Source: Branchiostoma floridae (taxonomy: Eukaryota > Chordata > Leptocardii > Amphioxiformes > Branchiostomatidae). From it: a DNA stretch of 43,081 bases. Positions within the stretch are counted from its first letter, which is position 1. Each line of letters starts with the position of its first letter. The DNA is taken from NCBI RefSeq assembly GCF_000003815.2, contig NC_049989.1, positions 12,048,201-12,091,281 on the forward strand, given 5' to 3'. Below the pieces are notes generated by a model that saw only the letters and a list, made by a program, of their open reading frames with translations, searched no databases and was not told the origin of the DNA. The position numbers were made by a program, and so were the translations under genes. Below, in pieces: positions 1-12,000 of this stretch.

Positions 1-17
1 GTGTAAAATGAACTTAC

Positions 18-96
18 CCTGTTCAGCTGCCACAAGGAATGCAGATTTGCCCTCGTTGTCAACTATAGCTGCCATGTTATGGTTCTTCAGTAGGGT
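18..96 (-). CDS. Ankyrin gene coding exon 6
   Basis: A 79-nt exon, phase 0 in and phase 1 out, with acceptor CTGTCTCTACAG and donor GTAAGT. It encodes TLLKNHNMAAIVDNEGKSAF followed by LVAAEQ, a continuing ankyrin repeat. The gene must go on beyond the left edge. Confidence 0.85.
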
Positions 97-3000
97 CTGT
101 AGAGACAGTACATAATGTAGACATCAATGTCAACTAAGCTCATAACTTTAGGAAAATTGGTAACTCAAATCATGCTCTAAGCCCTCTGCAATTTTTTCCT
201 TCACAGTGCCCACCCCAGTTCTTCCGCGACAGGGGTCCGAGGTAGTGCGTGACAAAAAAGTGACAAAAAAGTGACGAAAGGCTTCCGAGGGTCTATGTTT
301 GAGTTGAGATTTCTCATTATTTCCTGCGAAATGACATTAAACGGTTACATGGCTGAAAAGCGTAGGAAATGGTGTGTTTTTGGTGCAAATTGTGTTTTGG
401 TCCGCATCTTACTTCCGGGATATTCCTACGCCTGAATGTAAACAGGCCGGTGACCTAGATTGACCTCTGAAGCGCCGTGTTAAGCCAAGTTGCAATGCCG
501 CGCGTCTTGGATGATTAAAAAAACTGTAGTACTAGAATTTTCTTTATAATTGGCTGGATTACTCTTTAGACTTTCCTCTTTCTGGCAGTATCAGTCGTGC
601 TTGCCGGAAAAATCTGCTTCATCTGTTTTATCCAATGCGAAAATGCCTGATTTTGTGCATCATTTTTGACATGAAAATAATGGTTTTTCCCTATAATTTT
701 TCAAAATTAAAGAAGTTGAAGGATCGAAAATCAGTTGGTCTTGTAGCTGAAGGAATATCCTCTCACCCCATAACCAGTTATTTTGCTTCAGGATAATTCC
801 CTGGAAGAGATGGTCGCTAGACTTGAGGGTGTGCCGCCTCCATTTGAAACCCCAAATAAACTGGGGTGTGCCCCCTTCATAAAAGACACCTTGCTTTGTA
901 TTACAAAGGGATTTGCAAACAGCTTCTAGTCTTATCACAAACTTCCCAAAACCCACTCATTACAGGAATGTGGAAATTTGTCATCCACTGCTTCAAAAAA
1001 AGAAGTCAAACTCAAAAGGCTCAGACCGTACGCCTTAGCAATCCATATTAGATTTCATTAGAAAAATCATTTGTTCCCTTTCTAACCTTGTAGTCGGTTC
1101 AGAATGTTCGAGTTTGAATTTGAATTGAATCCATTGTAGGTCCCAATTGTAAACCCTGCAGAAAGGCACATTTATTTTTTTTACCAAGCCAAGGCCACAT
1201 GGACCACTTCTGGGCACTGAACTAATGCTTTCTTCATCCTATGATAAGTTAGAAACATCAAGCTTAGGCAAGCTCTACTAACGAACTGAATAGGTGAAGC
1301 AGCTGCAGGGGCTATGAAGGCTACTTGGGAAGTTTCCTTTGTTATATGACCTAGTGATCACTCGAGTCAGGTAAAAGCTGTACAGACTTTAGTCAGTGAC
1401 GCCTCCTACCTGTAGAACTTGCAGTGGTTCAGTCTTCCTGACCGACCAGTGGGTCCACGTCCGCCCGGCCATGTCCCGCTCTATCCCATCATCCTCCTCC
1501 GTGTCAAAGGTCGGCGCGGACTGGATCATGTCCAGGTGGTCTATCATGTCCGCCCGACACGCCCACATGCAGGGGCTCATGCCGTCCCGATCACGCAGGG
1601 CGGGGTTCGCTTTCCCCTCGATCAGTAGCTACAGGACAGGGAGAACATTTAGTCACCTTTAGTCAGTAGAAATCATTAAACAAATGTACACATCTTAGAG
1701 CAGAATGGAAAGACAGAGATCTAGAAAACAAACTTTAAGTAGCAAAGCTTAAATAATTTTGTTTTCAGCACATGGAAAATATATAAATGTGAAAACATAG
1801 ATAGACCACAAAAATAATGCCTCCACGTGTAGTTGCCTCTTCCTTCGACCCCATGACCTGGACTGTCTGACATGTCTGACCAAGAACTAGTCCTACCACC
1901 TCTGAACTCCACTTCCTGTCACTCCCACAAGTCTGACCTTTACATTGACACCATATTCCACAATCTCTTCCTGCCACTCTACACACACAGAACACAAACA
2001 TCCAGACACACTGAAAACAAACCCTCTGTATATAGAGGCAAATATATATACTGAATAAAGCAGTGCTAGTGAATTTTATAGAACATAGTCTATCATCATC
2101 ATCATTACCTGTAGACACCTAGTGTCGCCCCCTGCCGCTGCCCAGTGTACTGCAGCCCTACCCTGGATGTCCTGTAGGTCACAGTTGGTAAATTATATCT
2201 AACACTACAGTACATACCTGTAGACACCTGGTGTCGCCCCCTGCCGCTGCCCAGTGTACTGCAGCCCTACCCTGGATGTCCTGTAGGTCACAGTAACATC
2301 ATATCTAACACTACAGTAACAGTACATACCTGTAGACATCTGGTGTCGCCCCCTGCCGCTGCCCAGTGTACTGCAGCCCTACCCTGGATGTCCTGTAGGT
2401 CACAGTTGGCCCCCTGCTGTAGCAGCTGCTCTACTGCAGGGGCGTTGCCTATATTTGCTGCCATGGCGATGGCTGTCATGCCATCTGGAAAAACGATAAT
2501 GTTGAAAATGTAAATTGAACCTGCATGTATCGAAATCTAGTTATAAAGCTTGGGATTCAATGATTCTCAACATTGCAAACCTTAACTTACAGTTCCAAGG
2601 TTTGAAAAAGTGTGATGATACTAAATTCGATAGATTATTTCAAATCTAATCTTAAGCAACACAACAAAGGTTTTATCCTTTTTCTGAAACTTAAATGTAA
2701 AGAATATAATGAATAGTTAAGTGCACAATGGTATAATATAATAATAATAACCGTATAAACCCTATAATCTTACACACAAATGCCTAGGTGCACCAGTGCA
2801 CACACAGTCAACACCTACATGTATGTGTGACTGGCTCCTACGTTTGGTGCACAGAAGTGAATAAGTCCATGACAGTAAATAGTGATTGTACAGCTGCCAT
2901 TACCATGTGCCTGTATGTCCAGGTCTACTTTATTCTCCAACAGTAGGCTGAGACAGTCGTGCTGGTTGTGACACACGGCGTACATCAGAGGGGTCCGGCC

Positions 3001-6000
3001 CAGGCTGTCCGTCTGACGTAGGCACTTCTTATCTGGGGACAAAATAAATCACATTGTATGTGTTTCTTTATGCTAAAAGTTACAGATGTTACAGTACTAC
3101 TAGTACAGATCCAACACCTCAGATTAGTCAGTACAGAAAAATTGGAGTTTGACTATATCACAAAGCAAACATTTATTGTTCTTTTTAAAATTGTAAAGAT
3201 GAAGTTTTGCAGTTTTATTTCCAATTACGAAGGGAAGTTGAGGTTTTTAATGGTTTTTGCAGTTTGATTTTGAAAACAATAACTTACTGTAAACATGTTC
3301 TCAGTTAAAAACAGAAATTCTATCACACGATGTGTGGAGTTTCCACACGATGTGTGGAGTTTCCACACGATGTGTGGAAACCCCACACATCGTGTGGAAA
3401 CTCCACACATCGTGTGGAAACTGCAATCTGTCCTATGGCGATTGATGAGCAGTGCGTGACGCTTGTCCGTGTAAACAGCCCCCGTGACGCACAGCGGCAT
3501 TACGTGTCACGTGTTGCCTCCAGGGTTGGGCGTACGACAGACATTGGGCAGTTTGCGGCATCACTGAATGTGCCGATGTCGTAGGCAGCCCACTTTCGCT
3601 TTGCAGTAGGTCAGGGGTCATATGCGAATGCCTGAGACCTTTCCCACCCTTGATTCAACCCACGCCACACTCGTCTGGTCACCAGGGTTCATGGCTGTGC
3701 GCTGCAGTGTGATGTGTTGTGGTGCGCCATGAGAGTCGCAGTGGGTTTGTGTGAACCGAAAACTATCCTAGGCTACTGTCCTAGGGGAATCATCATATGT
3801 CGCGCAAATTCCCTCCTATGAACCGGTCGTAGTATGTTCTACCTTCGGTCTTATGTATGTTCTAGGTATATTCCATCAAAAGTGTGCAGTATTTATCTAA
3901 ACTACTATAGCGCCCACCATCTCTGTTCAGGGATGGTTGTAAAGCTCTGATGTAGATGGCTTCTTTGATCTCTCTAGCAAAAAAGTTTGGCTCTATGTCC
4001 AAGATTTTAACTTTGTCCAGTGAAACCGAATGACCCGGGGATTCTATGTGAATATGTTGGGAAAGTTCTGAGGTTGTTGAACTCGGGCGTCTGTGCTCAG
4101 GGAACCTGAACCCTATGATCCACTGCGTATTGCGTCACGTGTTCAATCTGCATAACGTGATGTCACAGCAGCTGTTCAGTCGAAAATTTGGGTGTGTTGG
4201 AAATTACAATTTAACTAGTTCAATAATGACTTCTACCAACACAGATAAACTTTAAAGTTTGTATTTATTACATTCAAGAGATACAAGTTCTATTGGAATT
4301 TGTATCTCTTGAATGTGTCATTTTCAGTAGGCTACATGCTAAATATGTTAATGACCCACCTGTTTCTCATTGTGTATGGTGTCATAAGGCCTGGTCCTTT
4401 GCTATTACCACCTTATAAAACCACCCCTTGTTCGCTTCACTCATTTGTTGGTTTTATTTGGTGCTTATAACAAAGGACCAGGCCTTATGACACCATATTC
4501 ACACTTCACAGTGCGGGTCAGGTCATTACCCCTTAATTATACCTAAGGGCTATCATATTTAGTTATATACACTATTACTCATGCTTGAAGTCTTGCCCTG
4601 GCTAAAACAGAAGCTGTTCCCTGCTGTTTGTATTTATTTGATAAGCATTAGTGTATAACAAGCCGTGACAGATAGATTTGTATCAGAGTCCCATGTGAGT
4701 GATGATGTGACCTCACTTAGCCTCTGACAGAGAGAAAACCCTACAGAACACTTTCAGGCAGATGGTAAAGATGTAGCAGTAGACTGAAAAGTCATCACAA
4801 AACTAAATTATTGTTATCAAAGAATTAACCTCTAACCCACTTTGTCCTCATTCACACCAATTACTATAAAGTTGCATTTAACAGCATATGTATGCACAGA
4901 GTTACTTTGTATCATAGAGAAACAAGAGATCTATTGTTTTCATTAGTATCTTTGGTCATAGGAAGAAGTAAACTTGAAGATTGATCATTAAGATTGATCA
5001 GATTGAATATTTTAATGATGGTGATCATTTCCCCAATTTGCTTAAATGGTATTCCACAGGAGAAGTTTCCCTAGGCTTATAAACAGGTCTATCTAGGGCC
5101 AATATTATATGTGTCTATCCATGTTCCACAAAAGATGGATCATTGTAGATCTACAGTAGCCACATCTGTTTTGTGTTAGGCGATGAGAGATTAGAGCTTT
5201 GGCCTGTTGAGGCCAGAATTACCATCTCCCCCCTTGTGTGTCTTTTATACAGTATGTGCTACATTTTCCAATTAAGTACTAAAGTAGTCAACTACAAAAT
5301 GAGGAAAATATCAGATGATATAAAATTGAATGTTTCTGCAAATCTGCCTTGGGATGTAATGAAGCATTGGAAGTTATGGTAATGGTTAGATGCTCAGTTT
5401 TGAATTGCCAAGTAAATTTAAGGTAATGTCTACTAGGATGATGAGGTTGTGGTGTCAAAAATCTTGCATAAATGTCCACATTTACTCATACATCATTAAG
5501 ATGTGTTCTACATGCTGAAAACAGTTACTGACTTTGGGGTCAAATAGTTAAGTTCAACCATTCAGATATCTTGATCCCCACCACTTGTATCCTCTAGGAG
5601 TCAAAGTTCTAATGTTCAAGCAGATGTAAGGACCTGGCACAATCATGTGTTTGCAATTTTAGTAAGACTATCTTAGAGAATTGTACTTCGAATTACTTAT
5701 AAGTCACCACATTGAAAGAGGCAGACCCCTAGAAAGTGTGTTAACTTCCAAAAACATTTAAAAGCCCTGAAAACACTGAGACTGAACCAGATCTTTACAT
5801 CTGCTTAAAAGTTAACCATTAACTACTTCCAGCAGTGAGCAGTGACAGGTCAAGGCGTGTCCAATTGGAGATAACAGCCTCAGCAGCTAGTAGGTATAAA
5901 TGTACACCCAGTTCCTGGTATAACGTTACATGCCGGGCAGTGAGACTGGCCCACCTGACTCAACTCAGAGGAACAATCTAGAATATTTCTTAGTATTGAA

Positions 6001-9000
6001 CTCAATATGTAAAGTCTACAAATATACTTACTAATTTTGGGGACCAAACAGATCTAAGAATTGCTAATTGTTTGTCAGATATACATTGTAGAAGTCAGAA
6101 AAAAAGGGCTCATAGCCCTGAGGCAGACAGTGCCATGGAACAAGAATGACACTAGTCTCCTTGGGGAGGATCAGATTCTCAGAATGATGTTAATTCCTTT
6201 CAGAGGAGGGCACAGCTGAGCTCAGTTGCATATCTGAAACCAGCCTTATGTGATGATAGAATAATGGCTTCTCTGGAGTTACCAGTTTTGAGTGTTATAG
6301 TATTATCACTGTGTAATTACTGCTTTCTTGCTCAAGCTGTACATTACAAAGTATAACTTATACAGTACTATAAGCCAGGGCAGAATAGGCTAGCCTGGAT
6401 GCTAGACTGCTTCCAGAGCCTTAGCATTATAGCCTGGATACCATACCCCAACCTCAAAAATCCTGCCAGACCCCTGCACGATAGATCATAGATACTAGTA
6501 CCTGAGATCAGGCTGGGGTTTGGATACCAGGCTATTTAGCATTAGGACCATCGACTCCTAGTCATCACCTCCTTGACTCCAGGACATACATGGTCACCCC
6601 TACACCGCCGAGCGCCTCGATGGTATGGTTCCCAGGCTAGTCCTAAAGGGGCATGTTGCCTGGTCCCTGGAGCTAGGATGCTGGCCTGTTTTCTATGGCC
6701 CACTAGCCTGATTCAATCTCGCTTATAGCAGCCCGCCAAACAGTGGACAGCGGAGTTTGTGTTACACAGACTAATGGCCCACATGGCCCAGGAGGCAGTC
6801 TGGAATTGCATCACTTTCACATGTCACATGGTGGTCTGGGGGTTGATGACACGGTGTCCTGAAATACAATCTGTGGCCCACTGAGCCATACTAACTGAGC
6901 CAAGCACTGTGGTTTACTTAGAGGGAGCTAGCTGCTGGGGAGGTTCATTGTGGTGGATCAGGCCTGTGGTAGACCATGCTAGGCTTGTGAAATACTTGAC
7001 TGAATGTACACTTAGGAAAGGGATGATTGTTCAAGCTTTTCTGGGTCTCAATGTTTAAGCTGCTATCTATTGTTAATTGTATACATCCATTCAGATATCT
7101 TGATCTTCCACCACCTCTACGGATGAAATGAGCGATCCCCAAGCAGCTGAAAAAATCTCAGGCTCAATGATGTTTTATATATACAGTTACAATGTAAGTG
7201 AAAAGTTTTGAAAATGTGAATACAATATTAATAGTAGAGTAGAGTAGAGTTGAACTTCTTTTGTTGGGTAGGGATAACAGTTACACTGAAACTAAAATAA
7301 GGTCATGAACAGGTCACAAAGAAGCTCTGTTCACACTCTGTTTGCCCAAGTGCCTGCTGGTCTGCCTGTTCCCCCTTAGCATGGTTTCCTTGCCCATGGA
7401 GAATTTTGGAAACAGCCCCTACATGGAGTTAGTTCTAAAGGTGATCAAAGGTCTGTCAGGATTTGAAGTCCTGAAGTGTGTTTCCACCCAAAAGCTACTA
7501 GTACTAAGGCCATACCAATTTTATTGACTGGTTCACGGATTTGCTCGCCCCTATTTTTTGGAAAATAAAAATTACCACTCAGCAAATTTTCACCATTAAA
7601 GAGACCATTCACCAACTTTCTGGTGTAGCAGATTGGCCTTTATATTATAAGCTCCTTAAAATGTGGGCATTGTTATTGCAGTTATATTTTTCATTCATGA
7701 AAGATGGGACAAACATAAAAACTGACACTACTTTTGTAATTTTCAACGAACAGGTTCTGTTACTGTACAGTAATGGTGTTTTTGTACTTTTTTCAAGCTG
7801 AAAACTTTTTATTCCTTATGTTTTGGATTAGCCCTTATCTTTACCCCAACCATTTTACAATTTTTTTTCGCCCTGTCGCTCTCTCTCTCTATCTATTTTT
7901 TTGAAAATCCGTGAACCAAGAAATTAAATTGGTATGGCCTAATACAGGGCAAAACCCTCTACTGTCCTGGACTCCCCACTATTGAGTCTTTCCTCTGTAA
8001 CTAGGTCACTTGTGGGCACATCTAAATACGTATCAGGAAATCCATCATATATCCCCTTTTCCCTTGTTAGAAATCCCTATTTACTCTGTAACCAGTCATT
8101 ACTGAAAGATCATCATATATTGTACATAGGTAAAAAGAGACTACTATCCGTAACAAACGTTAATGCTACCAACAAACTAGAGTCCGAGTGTCCATACGAA
8201 AACAGTGGTGACAGTCTAGAACAAACAAACAAACTTCCAGTTGAACTATGCATTCATAATTTGTTTTCAGACTATCCATTGCAAAAACATGTAATGGTTA
8301 AACCAGCATGAGTGAATAAAGGGACATATCCGAATTTTTTTTTTCACACATACATTCACATGTATTGTATAGAAATTATCCTTTATACATTCTATGAAAG
8401 ATAAACATACAGTGATAGGGCTTGGAGGGACATATAGTGTATGAAACATAATACACCCAGCTGTATGGTAACCTTTCTTTGACCTGGCTTGGCTACTCTG
8501 GTGGATGGCCTGATAATTCCCTGCTGGTTTCCTAATTGGGAACATCAGGATTACTCTCCAAGCAGAGGTTTGGCTCTGGTTGTTTTTTTTAGTCGTTTTT
8601 ATCAGGCTTTCTGTTTTGTATTGTATCTTGTATTGTCAAAACCTAACTTTGGCTGGCGGACTTCAAGAAACAATACAAAATAGAAAGCCCTATAAAAGCG
8701 ACTAAAAAAAGACGTAAAAACAACCGGAGCCTAACCTCTGCTTGGAGAGTACACCAGGATGGCTATTCCCTGTGTTTTCAGAAGAAACTGAATACTGTAC
8801 CTTGTACAGAATTTCTTCTTTACTTTGTCACAATAACTTGATGATGTCAAATGCATTTTAGACATGTGCAGACACACTAACTATATTTTGTAATTGATGG
8901 AGTCTCACAGAGTCTGGAAAAAAACTTTTAAGGATAAGCAGATGTAATCAAACGTTGACTCTTGGCTTGCATGGATTCTAAACACATGATGGAGAAAATG

Positions 9001-12000
9001 GGTGAGGGGAGAGAATGAAGATTTCCTTTGTACAGTTGTCCCATAATAGTGTAGTGGTAGTATACAGTTTTGGGAAACTGGATTCTATCTGTGGGAAGCC
9101 TTTGTCCTGTTTTTATCCACTCCTTTCAGCTACGGCCACGTGGCGCGTTGGTACACCCGATCCCTCGATCTCGGAAGTTAAGCAACGAGCGGTCCGGACA
9201 GTACTTGGATGGGAGTCCCCCACCCAAGGACGTCCGGATTGCTGTAGCCTCACAAAGTTTTCCACGAAATCGTCTTCCGGGAGGGACGTAAAACGGGGGT
9301 CCCGTGCTCGAGGAGGTGCCTCGACCACGTTAAACAGCCTCATTACTCATACTTGGGGTACCTACTGGCTGGCAAAATACACCAGATGATTATCATTATT
9401 ATTATTATTATTATGATCAGCTTCTATACAAACTTAGACTTCGGAAGACAGAAGCTAAAACAGATCTCCAAGCAGATCTTGGGGTGAAAGATTGTAATGT
9501 TTTGAGCAGCCCAGCTCTTCACCCCAAATTGGGGTATACTGGTAGTGGATGTCAGAGAAACCTGTCTGGTCAGAATTTTTTTTTACCAACATTCTGCAGA
9601 TTAGATCTTGAATACATAGCAATGATATCTGATACACCATGTCCAGTATGTCATGGCTGGGCATGGCTCTGCCTTGAACATCTGCTACCAATCTATGTAA
9701 ACAATGAGGGTATTATGGTATATAGGCATNNNNNNNNNNNNNNNNNNNNNNNNNNNNNNNNNNNNNNNNNNNNNNNNNNNNNNNNNNNNNNNNNNNNNNN
9801 NNNNNNNNNNNNNNNNNNNNNNNNNNNNNAAAACCGGCATAGGAGTAGTACAGACAGTTCCAGTTGGTGGTGCTTGGAATATATGATGTTACCCCAGGGA
9901 CAGGTTTCTAGATCCAGCCCCCAGAGAACATTGTGTACTTAAGAGATTAGCCTAATTTCATGGCCAATTACTAATGACAGCACTAACAGGGACAAGATGA
10001 TTCTTTCTCCATGGGAGGCCAGATTAGCCTGTAGACCAGCTTGGAAACAAAATCTTTACTTTTGGGGCTCCAAATTCTTTGAAAAGAAAGCAGCAATGAT
10101 GTATTTCACATTTATTTTACAATGCTGTAACATTATGGACAGCTTACATTTCTGTACAAATCTTTTTTGCTTTGCATTCATCCTTTCTAAGGAGTACTAA
10201 ACAAGATATCAAAGATCACCAAGGAACACAAAACAAGAGTGTTTCTTGTCTCCTGCCCCTATGATTACTTTCTAAGCTAACTGAAATGACGAAATAGAAA
10301 CTGTGAGCCACTTATTGGGACTGCCTTAGAACTTTAAATTTTGGAGGGATCATTTAGAAACATGGTTTTAAATCACTTTATTGCATTTGTCAAAAGATGT
10401 TTCCCTTCTGAAAGTATTGTGTCAATGGAGTGTTATTTGTGATTGCATGGAAAGAGTTCAAAGATTAGTTCAGTCCTAGACAAGAATAAGAGGCTACACA
10501 AAAATATCAAATTTCTTGGTGTCACGACTATCCTCCTTTTGTGTTAGATTTTGTATTACCTAAAATACCTGTTAGAAGCAGATGAAATCTAGACAAGAGA
10601 ATTGGAGTTATTAGGAATGTCAGGATACCTGGCATGTATCTATAGATCTACTGAATGTTTAGTTAAATACAGCACTCTTTTGATGGATTATACCTAACGT
10701 TACATGTAGAACATACAAAAGACCAAAGGTAGAACATACACACTAAGGCCCGTTCATAGGAGGGAATTTGCGCGACATACGATGATTCCCCTAGGACAGT
10801 AGCCTAGGATAGTTTTCGGTTCACACAAACCCACTGCGACTCTCATGGCGCACCACAACACATCACACTGCAGCGCACAGCCGTGAACCCTGGTGATTAG
10901 ACGAGTGTGGCGTGGGTTGAATCAAGGGTGCGAAAGGTCTCAGGCATTCGCATATGACCCCTGACCTACTGCAAAGCGAAAGTGGGCTGCCTACGACATC
11001 GGCACATTCAGTGATGCCGCAAACTGCCCAATGTCTGTCGTACGCCCAACCCTGGAGGCAACACGTGACACGTAATGCTGCTGTGCGTCACGGGGGCTGT
11101 TTACACGGACAAGCGTCACACGCTGCTCATCAATCGCCATAGGACAGATTGCAGTTTCCACACGATGTGTGGAGTTTCCACACGATGTGTGGGGTTCTCC
11201 ACACATCGTGTGGAAACTCCACACATTGTGTGAAAACTCCACACATCGTGTGATAGAATTTCTGTTTTTAACTGAGAACATGTTTTACAGTAGTAATGTA
11301 GTAGTACATATAGAATACAACACAGTGTATTCCGTATCACCCAAGGTATCAGCCCGACCCGCGGGAGGGCTGATACCCACCTGAGAAACCCATGTTTTGA
11401 TCCGAAATGCGCCAGAAGTTCAACAAATTTGGTGCCCTTGAACAAAAAAGTGTTGCAACAGCAGTGTTCCAACGTCCGAATCAGGTATTCGAATTGCCAA
11501 CCGGCCCGTTCGAAACAGTTTGATTTATTCGAATGGAGCCTGTGTGATACGCCTTTCGAACCTGTGTGATACGGAAGCGTACGGCCCGGTCCGGAACACT
11601 CGTATCGAACGTTTTCGCATCACAGGTATGACATAAATACAGTTACTGTAGACTTACACATATTCAATATAACTTCACGGTAAGACTAAGAGGTTATCAC
11701 AAACATTTCAAAACTTGCAGTAGTATGATGTACTAGGAATTTTTGAAGATACAAAAAAATTGAAGACTTCTGAAAAAAAGGCCGGATGATAGACATTTAG
11801 CCTATCTAATCAAGAATTCCCACAAATAAGCACTTCCAAGAACTGTCCCCACTATGGTTAATGCCTGATATTGATAATACACCATGCGTGCCAAGCAGCT
11901 CGAACATAAAGACAGGACGTTAAATAATAGATGGTCTTCTCTTCCTTACACCACCTTGGCAACAGTGATCCGTCAAACAAAGCCGTCAAAACAAGTCAGC

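Noticed and set aside
3323-3421. CRISPR-like repeat array
   Set aside because: No spacers of constant length, units switch orientation, and the context is an animal intron.
7982-8311. 109-codon plus-strand frame (VTNVNATNKLESECPYENSG...)
   Set aside because: Begins with TTG, has no in-frame ATG near the start, no splice context and no recognised family; could be a chance frame or a relic.
9129-9250. Functional 5S rRNA gene
   Set aside because: Key stem positions are changed, there is no T-run terminator at the proper place, and an unrelated SINE body with (ATT)n tail follows.
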